A DNA stretch of 64,000 nucleotides from Candidatus Micrarchaeaceae archaeon. Its GTDB lineage: Archaea; Micrarchaeota; Micrarchaeia; Micrarchaeales; Micrarchaeaceae. The DNA is taken from positions 62,001-126,000 of the forward strand of contig DAIDAC010000002.1 in NCBI GenBank assembly GCA_027310825.1, in the 5' to 3' direction. Positions 7,966-15,765 of the stretch are shown here, piece after piece (position 1 is the stretch's first letter; every line of letters starts with the position of its first letter). The notes below the pieces were generated by a model. It saw nothing but the letters and a program-made list of their open reading frames with translations. It was not told the DNA's origin and did not search any database. The position numbers and the translations under genes are program-made.

Positions 7966-8646
7966 CTAAGGCAGAGGGGCTTTTGCCGTGATGACATAAG
8001 TGTCCTTCATGTCTGCTGCCACACAGACGAGATCGCTCCTCACTGGAATCGGATTCTTTTCCTCAAGCAAAATCCTGAACTTATGCCTTGACAATATCTG
8101 TTGTGCTCTGTAGAATTCGTCTTCCATAAGCAGTGTCAGGAACAGAATGGAATTGTCGTTCATTACGCTGGCGATGTTTGGGAAAATAATGCCTGGCCAA
8201 GGATCATCGTACTCCAATCGCCACAAGCCCCCGTTCGGGTTCAACGGAACATTCCTTCCGACGACAATGTCGAATGTGCCCTCAACATACTCATTCAGAT
8301 ACCTCAAATCGCCCAGCCTTACCGACTTTCTTCCAAGTTCTGCAGCCTTTTCGACACTGCTTTGGCGCGCATCTATCCCAATCATGCTGGTGCCTTCTCC
8401 GAAGAGCTCGTAAAGCAATGGCTCTTCGTGCATTGTGCCGCAGCAGATATCGAGTATTCTCGGGTTCTTGAATTGGATGTCGCTTAGATAATGTTGCAGG
8501 ACTGCCCTCAGGTCGCTCTGCTCTCTCGATACGAGCTCTTTGAATGTGGGGCGGCGTGCCACATCGTAATTTCTGAGCAGCTCTTCAGGGACTTTTCTCT
8601 CGTTGCTCGCTGTTGGCAAGCTTGCTGGTGCGGTTGTAATTACCAT
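7966..8646 (-). CDS. Class I SAM-dependent methyltransferase
   Basis: 226 residues. A helical N-terminus (about 60 residues) precedes a Rossmann core: motif I PRILDICCGTMHEE, motif II acidic residue in MIGIDARQ, and GDLRYLNE followed by FDIVVGRNV. The SAM-binding loop reads CCGT rather than GxGxG, so affinity for SAM is not certain. The substrate cannot be read from the sequence. The start ATG has a GGTGAAGG site just upstream. It is convergent with the SET-domain gene, 5 nt apart. Confidence 0.65.
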   Translation of the reverse strand: MVITTAPASLPTASNERKVPEELLRNYDVARRPTFKELVSREQSDLRAVLQHYLSDIQFKNPRILDICCGTMHEEPLLYELFGEGTSMIGIDARQSSVEKAAELGRKSVRLGDLRYLNEYVEGTFDIVVGRNVPLNPNGGLWRLEYDDPWPGIIFPNIASVMNDNSILFLTLLMEDEFYRAQQILSRHKFRILLEEKNPIPVRSDLVCVAADMKDTYVITAKAPLP

Positions 8647-8799
8647 AGGCGACCTTCACCCTCGTCAGATATATATGTGTTCCTGGCACCCCGAAGAAAA
8701 CTATTTTAATGCCACTGCCAATAATAATAGCGTGTTCTGGTTGCGGATAAACCTTTTAGGCTTATCTAGTGCAATCACTACGCTGTTCTGGTGAACAAT

Positions 8800-9852
8800 A
8801 TGGCAAAGAAGACTGCACCATCAAAATCAAGCAACATGAAAGAGGATCATCTGCTACTGATAAAGCCTGCATCGAAGAGGTTTGGCCTCGACTATCTTCA
8901 CATAACACTGATAGTCCTTGTAGTCATACTCGTTGCGCTCGCATTCGCGCTCACCACGTTCAAGGTCGGCACGCTAACAGTGCCATGCCAATACGGGCTT
9001 GCAACAAACGGAACATGTGCTGCTCCACAGCACACATCTTCGCAGGTTCTCGCATCTGCAGAGAAATATCTCGCAGCATATTCTACTGTCAACTCATCGC
9101 TTTCGCTTCTTCCGTTCTACTCCGAGCCGAACAACGCAAGCGTGACATATCTTTCGAACTCCTCTACATGGCTGGTGCAGGTTCCTTACCTTGACCCGCA
9201 GGCTCTGTCGCAGAAGTTCTACTTCAGCATGGTTCTTTCCGACAAGACACTGTTGCTGCAGAAATCATATGTGCAGACGATAAACCCGCTTTCGACTACA
9301 AACAACCAGGCCGTGGCTCTTGGAACAGTCAGCCTTGCTGGAAAGGTGACATGTGCAGCATCTGCTCCGATTCCAGTATATCCTATAATAGACATATACG
9401 CGCCAGGAGGAGTGGCTGCGATATCATCTGCAATTAACGCATCGCAGAAATACGGCCATGCGCTCAACATGAGCTACAAGTTCATAGTGTCTGGCTTTGC
9501 CGAGGGCAAATATTCCGGCTACGGGGTCAACCAAACGGTCAACACAATGGGATCCCTTCTATGCGCATCGACGCAGCCGAAGTTCCCTGCTTTCTTCAAG
9601 AACTTCAGCATAGTGTTCATCGGCAACCCGCTAAGCAACGACACTCTTGGCCAAGTCGCATCGGGCTCCGGCCTAAACATGACGCAGTACATCTCGTGCC
9701 TGAAGAATTCATCCATAGCAGTGAACAGAGATTCGCTGCTGGCGCAGTTCTACAACATAACAACAAATCCGGTCGACATAGTCAACTGCAAGTACTCGAC
9801 GCTGCCTCAGACGCTGAACTTCGCAGTCAACTACGCGCTCAACAACACATAA
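8800..9852 (+). CDS. Membrane-anchored thioredoxin-fold (DsbA-like) protein without CxxC
   Basis: 350 residues from ATG 8800, preceded by GGTGA at about 8789-8793. A cytoplasmic head of about 35 residues and one transmembrane segment (ITLIVLVVILVALAFAL) are followed by a large outer domain with many N-x-S/T sequons. The C-terminal half resembles the thioredoxin-4/DsbA-like proteins of DPANN archaea: strand PIIDIYAPGG where an active site CPYC would be expected, then a helical insert with MGSLLCASTQPKFPAF. No CxxC is present, so a redox role is doubtful; assembly or binding is more likely. Fold assignment is inference. Confidence 0.55.
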   Translation: MAKKTAPSKSSNMKEDHLLLIKPASKRFGLDYLHITLIVLVVILVALAFALTTFKVGTLTVPCQYGLATNGTCAAPQHTSSQVLASAEKYLAAYSTVNSSLSLLPFYSEPNNASVTYLSNSSTWLVQVPYLDPQALSQKFYFSMVLSDKTLLLQKSYVQTINPLSTTNNQAVALGTVSLAGKVTCAASAPIPVYPIIDIYAPGGVAAISSAINASQKYGHALNMSYKFIVSGFAEGKYSGYGVNQTVNTMGSLLCASTQPKFPAFFKNFSIVFIGNPLSNDTLGQVASGSGLNMTQYISCLKNSSIAVNRDSLLAQFYNITTNPVDIVNCKYSTLPQTLNFAVNYALNNT

Positions 9853-9866
9853 TCACAATCGCGTTC

Positions 9867-10337
9867 ATGCACATAATAGTAGGTATCGATCCAGGAAAGA
9901 CATCTGCAGTAGCATGCCTCAACCTTTCTGGAGAGCTGTTGTACTCTTCTCATGCAGCATACGCCGGACTCGATTGGATAGTCGACGAGATAAAGAGCAT
10001 AGGAATTCCATCCATCATAGCCTGCGATAGGCAGCCTGGAGAGATGGCGAGGAAGATTGCCGCTTCTTTCAATGCAAAGCTGTTCAGTCCAGAGAAGGAG
10101 ATGACTGTTCTTGAGAAGCGGGAGGCAGTAAGGAAGTTCGACCTCAGGAATCCGCACGAGCGCGACGCATGCTCAGCGGCCATCAAGGCTTACAACTCAT
10201 ACGCCAACAAGCTCAAGCAGGCAGAGCACATAGCAAAGAGCAAGAACATAGGAGAGATAGACCAGATAAAGTCAAAGGTAATCGAGAAATACTCCATAGA
10301 CGAAGCGATCCGTGGAGAGCAGGCGAACAGGCGATAA
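9867..10337 (+). CDS. DUF460 N-terminal domain, RNase H-like predicted nuclease
   Basis: 156 residues. The first strand HIIVGIDPGKTSAVACLNL with Asp in DPG, and later ACDRQPGEMA and DLRNPHERDACSAAIKAY with acidic residues, match the RuvC/RNase H-like domain of archaeal DUF460. Full DUF460 proteins are much longer with coiled coils and a C-terminal domain; this one has only the nuclease-like domain and a short lysine-rich helical tail. Its stop precedes the exonuclease III ATG by 1 nt, pointing to a shared role in DNA processing. Confidence 0.65.
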   Translation: MHIIVGIDPGKTSAVACLNLSGELLYSSHAAYAGLDWIVDEIKSIGIPSIIACDRQPGEMARKIAASFNAKLFSPEKEMTVLEKREAVRKFDLRNPHERDACSAAIKAYNSYANKLKQAEHIAKSKNIGEIDQIKSKVIEKYSIDEAIRGEQANRR

Positions 10338-10338
10338 C

Positions 10339-11091
10339 ATGCTGCGTTTTCTTTCATGGAATGTCAACGGCGTAAGGAGCGCGCTGAAGAAGGACCTTGC
10401 AACGATAATAAAGTCTAACGAGTACGACGCGATAATGATGCAGGAGATAAAAGCGGACGTGATGCCTCAGCTGCTGGGGTCGAAGTATTATTCTTACATG
10501 TTTCCCGCGCAGAAGAAGGGATACAGCGGAGTCATGTCGCTGGTGAAACAGAAGCCGATCAACTACATAAAAGGAATCGGCATAGAAGAATTCGACAACG
10601 AAGGGCGTGTGCAGGCTCTCGAGTACGATAAATATTTTCTTGTCAATGTCTATTTCCCGTCATCAAGGCGCGACCTCTCCAGGCTTGATTACAAGGTAAG
10701 GTTCAACGATGCGCTTCTTCCATTTCTGAAACAACTTAGAGAGAAGAAACCCGTTGTGCTGACCGGAGACTTCAATGTTGCGCACACCGAAGACGACATC
10801 GCGCGGCCGAAGGAGAACGACGGCAACGCAGGTTTCACAAAACAGGAACGAGAATGGTTCGACAACCTTCTCAAGAGCGGTTATGTCGACACGTTCAGGC
10901 TTTTCAAGCAGGGCAACGGGCACTACAGCTGGTGGCTTTGGGCGTTCGACGTCCGCGAGCGAAACATAGGATGGAGGATAGACTACTTTGTTGTGTCAAA
11001 GGAACTGGAGAAGAATGTAAAAGGCGCAGAAATACTAAAAGAGGTCAACGGCTCAGACCATGCGCCTGTCGTCGTTGAACTTGCGATTTGA
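10339..11091 (+). CDS. xthA: Exodeoxyribonuclease III / AP endonuclease
   Basis: 250 residues, full length for the ExoIII family. Catalytic motifs are in order: FLSWNVNGVRSALKK (Asn7 class), MMQEIKAD (metal-binding Glu), VLTGDFNVAH (Asp and Asn), GHYSWW, GWRIDYFVV and VNGSDHAPVVVEL (Asp-His). The enzyme nicks DNA 5' of abasic sites and starts base-excision repair. It fits with the AlkA-like glycosylase elsewhere in this window. The ATG is 1 nt after the DUF460 stop, so translation is probably coupled. Confidence 0.93.
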   Translation: MLRFLSWNVNGVRSALKKDLATIIKSNEYDAIMMQEIKADVMPQLLGSKYYSYMFPAQKKGYSGVMSLVKQKPINYIKGIGIEEFDNEGRVQALEYDKYFLVNVYFPSSRRDLSRLDYKVRFNDALLPFLKQLREKKPVVLTGDFNVAHTEDDIARPKENDGNAGFTKQEREWFDNLLKSGYVDTFRLFKQGNGHYSWWLWAFDVRERNIGWRIDYFVVSKELEKNVKGAEILKEVNGSDHAPVVVELAI

Positions 11092-11094
11092 GAA

Positions 11095-11253
11095 TCAGCG
11101 TTCTGTGTTCTGGACGAACTTTCCATCGCACAGAATGTATCCTGCGATTACGTCCTCTCTTATCATTCTTCTCAGTGTCTGCTCTGGCACTCTTCTGCCG
11201 TTGACTACAAAATTTATCGGCGGTGCCTTCTGCGCTGTTTCTCTTGCTGCCAT
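11095..11253 (-). CDS. Small conserved-looking protein, 52 residues
   Basis: The frame reads MAARETAQKAPPINFVVNGR and ends in AGYILCDGKFVQNTER. It has a basic start, a beta-like VVNGRRV and a helix EQTLRRMIRED. TATA-like elements (CTTTAAATAT and GTATAAATCC, about 11275-11293 on the complement) place the transcript start at the ATG. The stop lies 4 nt beyond the convergent xthA stop. An overlapping frame from TTG 11257 has a poor composition and was not chosen. Function unknown. Confidence 0.5.
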   Translation of the reverse strand: MAARETAQKAPPINFVVNGRRVPEQTLRRMIREDVIAGYILCDGKFVQNTER

Positions 11254-11301
11254 TCAATCACTGCAGTAGCTGGATTTATACTGATATTTAAAGGATACGT
11301 T

Positions 11302-11829
11302 TCACTTTCCGATCTTTGCTCCGCACGCCTGGCAGAACTTCGCTCCTGCATTGTTGCGCGCTCCGCATTTTGTGCAGAAAACTCCTCCCTGCTGCTGTTG
11401 CTGCTGCGGCTGCATCGCCGGAGCCATAGACGGCTGTGAAATCATCTTGTTGATGTAGTCGGCGAGCGCCTTTGCATCTGCTTTGTGCAGTCCGCCTATC
11501 TCTCCTTCTTGCTCTCCCGGCTTGAGGAATCCCCTTTCTCCAAGCGATGAAGTGTAACCTGCCACTTGCAAAAACACAGAAGACGAGATGAAACCCTTTT
11601 CCATTCTCACGCTCGCTATCCTGTTGTATGGAATGCTCTCTACGTCCTTCCTTAGGCCTAGCGTTGCCCTGTTCAGCAGAAGAAGCCTCCTGTCTGTTGC
11701 GACAACAGTAGTCTGATTAACCAGAGCTCCACCTGGACCCACCTTTCTTTGAGTAGCAGTGACTATGGCCTGCTCGCCATCCATCATTTCGCTCTTTGCG
11801 TAAGCCACGTCTTCAGGATAAACCGCCAT
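11302..11829 (-). CDS. PH-like domain protein with C-terminal zinc ribbon
   Basis: 175 residues. Residues 20-120 show the bacterial PH pattern: VVATDRRLLLLNRATLG followed by IPYNRIASVRMEKGF and a terminal helix KADAKALADYINKM. A Gln/Pro linker leads to a double-Cys zinc ribbon, FCTKCGARNNAGAKFCQACG. Such proteins often act as membrane-associated or scaffold proteins; no enzyme motif is present. Single gene with its own upstream gap. Confidence 0.75.
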   Translation of the reverse strand: MAVYPEDVAYAKSEMMDGEQAIVTATQRKVGPGGALVNQTTVVATDRRLLLLNRATLGLRKDVESIPYNRIASVRMEKGFISSSVFLQVAGYTSSLGERGFLKPGEQEGEIGGLHKADAKALADYINKMISQPSMAPAMQPQQQQQQGGVFCTKCGARNNAGAKFCQACGAKIGK

Positions 11830-11915
11830 GTAATCATATTCATAGCAGCAACAAGCTACTTAAACATTTGTCTACGCTGAGCTTTGCATAGCTTTTTAAA
11901 GATGCCCTGACAAGT

Positions 11916-12755
11916 TTGCCTTGCGATCAGTCGCGTGTGGGTTTTGTGAGTCCTACCTTGCAAAAACAGATCAAGTCTCGAGAGAGGATAAAAGGCGCTT
12001 CTCTTACATTAAGCCTGGCTATAAGGTGCGGCGCAAACCTTCTTCCGATAAAAGGGCTGATATATGCGCTGATGCATGCGAAGGCGAGCCGGCAAGTGTC
12101 ATCTTCTACAAAGGCCAGCACACAGGCTTCTCTGAGAAGACTGACAAGGCACATAGCGCGGCTTTCTGCAATGGCCACAGACCTTCAGAAGATGAGGGAA
12201 ATAGAAGGAGATGAATTCTACGCCGCGATAAAAGCTGCGACGTTCGCGTATGTCGACGTGTTTTACCATCTTGACAACCATCAGAGGGATTCGTTCATAA
12301 CAAGCTGCTCGGGCCACCACGGCAAGAAGATAGCCCACGAGCAGAACCTTCTTTTGATACCTGCGATCATGGCTTCTAGGGGAGAGAGCAAAGCCGACGT
12401 GACCAACTATCTTTCCTGCGCGATGTACAGGGTTCCGTTTAGGGTATTGTTCCATTCGTCAAAGGCTGCGATGCACATAGAGCTCCTCCAGCAGGCGATG
12501 GGGCTAAAGTCTTCTCCGGATTCGCATCTGAAGAGATTCTCGACAACGCTCGCAAACATGGAGAAGTGCATGAACCAGATAGAAGAGGGCAAAGTCAATC
12601 CAGAAATAGACGAAGTGCTCAAGCAGGAGTTCGTTGACGAAGCGGTCTACATATCACAGAATACGGACATGAAGATAGCCGACTTCATCAGCGAGAAGAT
12701 AATGCCGAGCGCATTCACCGACAGGCTCGCGAGAAGGATTATACGAAGACTTTAA
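11916..12755 (+). CDS. Helical hypothetical protein
   Basis: Up to 279 residues, probably soluble and mainly helical with a basic C-terminus (DRLARRIIRRL). The start is uncertain. A TATA box (CTTTTTAAAG, about 11890-11899) puts the transcript start near 11920, so TTG 11916 is too early and GTG 11937, GTG 11946 or ATG 12072 are better candidates. From about residue 90 onward (MREIEGDEFYAAIKAATFAY) the sequence looks well constrained, with HHGKK, a His/Cys-containing loop and several amphipathic helices. No family recognised. Confidence 0.55.
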   Translation: MPCDQSRVGFVSPTLQKQIKSRERIKGASLTLSLAIRCGANLLPIKGLIYALMHAKASRQVSSSTKASTQASLRRLTRHIARLSAMATDLQKMREIEGDEFYAAIKAATFAYVDVFYHLDNHQRDSFITSCSGHHGKKIAHEQNLLLIPAIMASRGESKADVTNYLSCAMYRVPFRVLFHSSKAAMHIELLQQAMGLKSSPDSHLKRFSTTLANMEKCMNQIEEGKVNPEIDEVLKQEFVDEAVYISQNTDMKIADFISEKIMPSAFTDRLARRIIRRL

Positions 12756-12785
12756 TACTCGAAGGAACTCTAATTCTTCGATTCA

Positions 12786-13208
12786 ATGCCGATTCAACCG
12801 GGAACACTCAGAACTAGGTGCGCTTTCCTCCAGATAAACAGGCACGACGATGGAAATAATGTGATACTCGCTGTGCGGAGAAAGACCCTTGATGACGGGA
12901 GAGTTCCTGATCCTAGATTCGTGGAAGGAGAAACTTACGACAGATGGTGGGTCGAGCTGGCTCCTCCTGCGCCGCTTGTCGGAAAGTACAAAAGAGGAGA
13001 GATATCACAGGAAGAATTTGCCAAAAAGTACAGCGAATACATGGATGCTCCAGAAGCAAAGGCAGAAATAGAAAAGTTAATCGCGCTTGCCATGGAAGAA
13101 GGCGTCACAATAACTTGCGTCGAGCCAAAAGGTCAATTCTGCCACAGGCTGCTTCTTGCAGAAAGGTGCCACCAACTACAGCCTCTTCTAAGAATCGAAC
13201 ACGCCTAG
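12786..13208 (+). CDS. DUF488 family protein
   Basis: 140 residues. The stretch WVELAPPAPLVGKYKRGEIS with a following FAKKYSEYM, and near the C-terminus GVTITCVEPKGQFCHRLLLA, match the DUF488/COG3189 pattern; the CxE...CHR residues are the conserved cluster. The biochemical role of the family is not established. The gene lies just upstream of tRNA-Glu, where the mobile region begins. Confidence 0.75.
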   Translation: MPIQPGTLRTRCAFLQINRHDDGNNVILAVRRKTLDDGRVPDPRFVEGETYDRWWVELAPPAPLVGKYKRGEISQEEFAKKYSEYMDAPEAKAEIEKLIALAMEEGVTITCVEPKGQFCHRLLLAERCHQLQPLLRIEHA

Positions 13209-13241
13209 TTTTAAATATTACGTGCACAGATACTCACACAG

Positions 13242-13316
13242 GCTCCCCTCGTCTAGCTCGGTCAAGGACATAGCCCTCTCAAGGCTAAAACTCGGGTTCA
13301 AATCCCGAGGGGAGCA
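13242..13316 (+). tRNA. tRNA-Glu(CUC), integration target
   Basis: Acceptor GCTCCCC/GGGGAGC, anticodon stem TAGCC/GGCTA with loop CTCTCAA (anticodon CTC, codon GAG), T stem CTCGG/CCGAG with TTCAAAT loop, discriminator A, 75 nt. A TATA-like TTTTAAATATTA lies about 30 nt upstream. Its last 11 nt, CGAGGGGAGCA, recur at 18566-18576 and 20195-20205, and an integrase gene begins 75 nt downstream. Confidence 0.92.
13306..13316 (+). repeat. Left attachment core within tRNA-Glu 3' end
   Basis: CGAGGGGAGCA is the 3' half of the T stem plus the acceptor strand. The same 11 nt end both downstream segments. As with many tyrosine recombinases, the element would rebuild the tRNA 3' end on integration. Confidence 0.7.
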
Positions 13317-13320
13317 TTTT

Positions 13321-13362
13321 AGCTTGTCGACGAGAGCGGGTTCATATCCCGCACACAAAGCT
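13321..13362 (+). other. tRNA-like acceptor/T-arm minihelix
   Basis: A 42-nt stretch has a perfect T arm (GCGGG, loop TTCATAT, CCCGC) enclosed by AGCTTGT and ACAAAGCT, which pair as an acceptor-like stem with one bulge. D and anticodon arms are missing. It begins 4 nt after tRNA-Glu, inside the element. It could be a deleted tRNA gene or an element-encoded tRNA mimic. Confidence 0.45.
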
Positions 13363-13390
13363 ATATAAAGAAAGACTTTCATAAGCTATT

Positions 13391-14593
13391 ATGCCTTACA
13401 TGGAAGACCAGGCGACTCTTGATGGCGTGTTTGCGCGCGTGACGGAAGACCCAATGTTGTCCAAACAGAATGCCGAATACATCAGGGCGCATATCGAATT
13501 TCTGAAGGCGAAGCAGTCAAACATCAGGACGCAGATCAAGCATCTATACCACATAAGGAGGTTCTATAGGCTTCTAAAGAATCCGAAGAGGGACTTCAAG
13601 CAGCTTACTAGAGAGGATATGCAAGCTGCCACGGCGAGAATGGAAGATACAGAATACGGGACGGAAACCAAGAGGAACATCAAAGTAGTTGTCAAGTATT
13701 TTTGGAAGCACCTCAAAGGTGAGGACGAGTTCTATCCCGCAGAAGTCAGGTGGATTAAAACGTCAGGGGACAAAAAGGATAGGAAGATGCCCGAAGATCT
13801 ACTTACCGAAGAAGAAATCAGAAGAATGATAGAGTCTGCAACCACGCTCAGGAACAAGGCAATAATAGCAATCTTATACGACACAGGATGCAGGATAGGC
13901 GAATTGCTCAATGTGAGAAAGAAGGATGTAAACCTAAGCACTACGCCGGCGCACGTTCTATTGGACGGTAAAACGGGCCAGAGACAGGTTCCGGTCATAT
14001 TCAGTGCGCCTTATGTGGCACAGTATCTAAACTTCATAAAGGAAAAGAAGCCGAACGAGCCACTATGGACTTCATACAACAACGGCAAAGATACTGATAG
14101 GAAGGCCGATTACAGAGGCATATCAAAGATGCTTAAGGTAACGGCGAAGAAGGCGAAGATAGAGAAGAGGGTGCACCCGCACCTATTCAGGCACAGCAGG
14201 GCTACTTCATATGCCAACAAGCTCACAGAACAGCAGCTAAAGAATATGTTTGGATGGACCAACAGCTCTACTATGGCAGCTACTTACGTGCATTTAAGCG
14301 GAAGGGACATAGACAGCGCAGTGATGCAGGCGAATGGGCTAAAACCGCAGGAGGCCACAACAGAAACCAGATTAAAAGCAAAGATGTGCCAAAGGTGTCA
14401 ATTTCAAAATACTATGGACTCGAAGTACTGCAACAGATGCGCTCTGCCCCTTGACCCTGAACTGGCAATGGAAGTGCAGAGCAAGGAATCGGATGTGAAA
14501 CAAGCGGTCGCAGAGGCCCTGAAGGACCCGAAGGCGATAGAAGACATAGTACATGCGTATCTTTTGATGCAAGCGAAGAAAGGGAAGAAATAG
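13391..14593 (+). CDS. Tyrosine recombinase (integrase) with zinc-ribbon tail
   Basis: 400 residues. An N-terminal SAM-like core-binding domain (about 10-125) is followed by the catalytic domain: Arg in DTGCRIGELLNVRKKD, HPHLFRHSRAT carrying the His-x-x-Arg, the second conserved position at Trp in FGWTNSSTM, and the nucleophile Tyr in AATYVHLSG. A C-terminal zinc ribbon follows (CQRCQFQNTMDSKYCNRC) and then a helical tail. TATA-like AGCTATATAAAG lies about 25 nt before the ATG. It is the likely integrase of the surrounding element at tRNA-Glu. Confidence 0.9.
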   Translation: MPYMEDQATLDGVFARVTEDPMLSKQNAEYIRAHIEFLKAKQSNIRTQIKHLYHIRRFYRLLKNPKRDFKQLTREDMQAATARMEDTEYGTETKRNIKVVVKYFWKHLKGEDEFYPAEVRWIKTSGDKKDRKMPEDLLTEEEIRRMIESATTLRNKAIIAILYDTGCRIGELLNVRKKDVNLSTTPAHVLLDGKTGQRQVPVIFSAPYVAQYLNFIKEKKPNEPLWTSYNNGKDTDRKADYRGISKMLKVTAKKAKIEKRVHPHLFRHSRATSYANKLTEQQLKNMFGWTNSSTMAATYVHLSGRDIDSAVMQANGLKPQEATTETRLKAKMCQRCQFQNTMDSKYCNRCALPLDPELAMEVQSKESDVKQAVAEALKDPKAIEDIVHAYLLMQAKKGKK

Positions 14594-14811
14594 CGGCAAC
14601 TTTCTGATAAAACTCTTTTCCAAAGAGTTTTGCGGTATTCCATCGCAAACAAAAGAATCGCGTATATCGCTGTTATTGCGTAAATTAGCGTATTCAGATT
14701 TAGGCGGTAGACTACACTGCTGATATACAGCACTCCGATTATGAACAAAAGGATGAAGACATGGTCTATTATGGAAAGCCTCGCGCTTTTCGTGAAACTA
14801 GACTGCTTCAT
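14404..14811 (-). CDS. Small membrane protein, antisense overlap with integrase 3' end
   Basis: Up to 135 residues. ATG 14811 has a clear TATA (CCTTATATATCTCC, about 14834-14847) giving a near-leaderless message. The first 65 residues are convincing: a basic start, then two hydrophobic segments (HVFILLFIIGVLYISSVV; TLIYAITAIYAILLFAM) and a basic cluster. The rest runs antisense to the last 190 bp of the integrase and looks like non-selected sequence, so the true 3' end may have shifted or decayed. Function unknown. Confidence 0.5.
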   Translation of the reverse strand: MKQSSFTKSARLSIIDHVFILLFIIGVLYISSVVYRLNLNTLIYAITAIYAILLFAMEYRKTLWKRVLSESCRYFFPFFACIKRYACTMSSIAFGSFRASATACFTSDSLLCTSIASSGSRGRAHLLQYFESIVF

Positions 14812-14934
14812 GCTATGTTTTCTGACGAAGGAGATATATAAGGCTTGTGTTCAGGTATATGAATGTATATCAAAGTATATGCTTAATTTCTAACTATCTG
14901 GGCTTGGATTGAAGAATATAAAAATAGACAAGGC

Positions 14935-15729
14935 TTAGCCGGTTAGTTGCTTGGTTTCTGATGTGTTAGAGACATTCACACCATTTTCGTAATCGAATAG
15001 TCTAGTCAGTAGCACTATGGCATTCTCTACATCTTGGCCTGGCCCAGCAAATCTGAATTTCGATAGCTGACATGCCATATCTTTACCCCTTGTCGGTTTA
15101 AACTGTCCGACCATGAGTGTTGGCGTTTTCTGGCCTTCAATAATTAATTCATAGTTTAACGGTGGCAAAGCATTGTATTCCTCTTGTGTGAGCGTAAGCA
15201 AATCTACCAGTACGACTTTCCCGGCATTGATTCCTTTCTCTGGTTCTTCTGGGTTTTGCTTTGGACGCCAACCTAGGCGAATACTTTTACCAGGCGCCAA
15301 CGCTCGGACAAACTCTTGCAAGTCATTTAATGTAACGATGGCGATTGCCTGGTTTATGTGCTCTGCTAACGGGCCTTGTGGAGCCTCTTCGCCAATGCTC
15401 AAAACTGCGATGCCTTTCGAGGGTATGCCTCCAAATGTTACCTTCAAATCCTTCCTATACCCTATATGGCGATCGATGTTCGTTGGATATTTTGGGTCTG
15501 GATAAAAGGATAGCTCTACAAATTCAATAGGGCTTGTTCGAAATTTAAACTCTGTAAAAACATCTTTCAATCTCCTTAGCTTCTCAAACACTTCTGTGGA
15601 GCATCCTACATCAAGAAGTATTGTAAGAACAGGGTCCTTTCTCATAATGGCCTCTATAGAAGAAGTCTGCTCCGCTGGTGCGATTTCCTTGCCTTCTGGC
15701 TCCTTGCCCACGGGCTTTTTACCTTGCAT
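14935..15729 (-). CDS. Element-encoded protein of unknown function (operon gene 3)
   Basis: 264 residues with a polar, Lys/Glu/Pro-rich N-terminus (about 25 residues) and then a mixed alpha/beta domain (VLTILLDVGCSTEVFEKLRR, KGIAVLSIGEEAPQG, INQAIAIVTLNDLQEFVRAL, KVVLVDLLTLT). No enzyme motif recognised. It is the last of three same-strand genes. Its ATG follows AGTGATTAA, a sequence repeated before the other two genes of the operon. Confidence 0.6.
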   Translation of the reverse strand: MQGKKPVGKEPEGKEIAPAEQTSSIEAIMRKDPVLTILLDVGCSTEVFEKLRRLKDVFTEFKFRTSPIEFVELSFYPDPKYPTNIDRHIGYRKDLKVTFGGIPSKGIAVLSIGEEAPQGPLAEHINQAIAIVTLNDLQEFVRALAPGKSIRLGWRPKQNPEEPEKGINAGKVVLVDLLTLTQEEYNALPPLNYELIIEGQKTPTLMVGQFKPTRGKDMACQLSKFRFAGPGQDVENAIVLLTRLFDYENGVNVSNTSETKQLTG

Positions 15730-15765
15730 TTAATCACTTTTTAATCATCTGAGTAATTCTGTAGG

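Noticed and set aside
9561-9866. Longer N-terminus for the DUF460-like gene (in-frame from 9561).
   Set aside because: That part is antisense-free but out of frame with, and inside, the upstream gene. The family pattern begins at ATG 9867.
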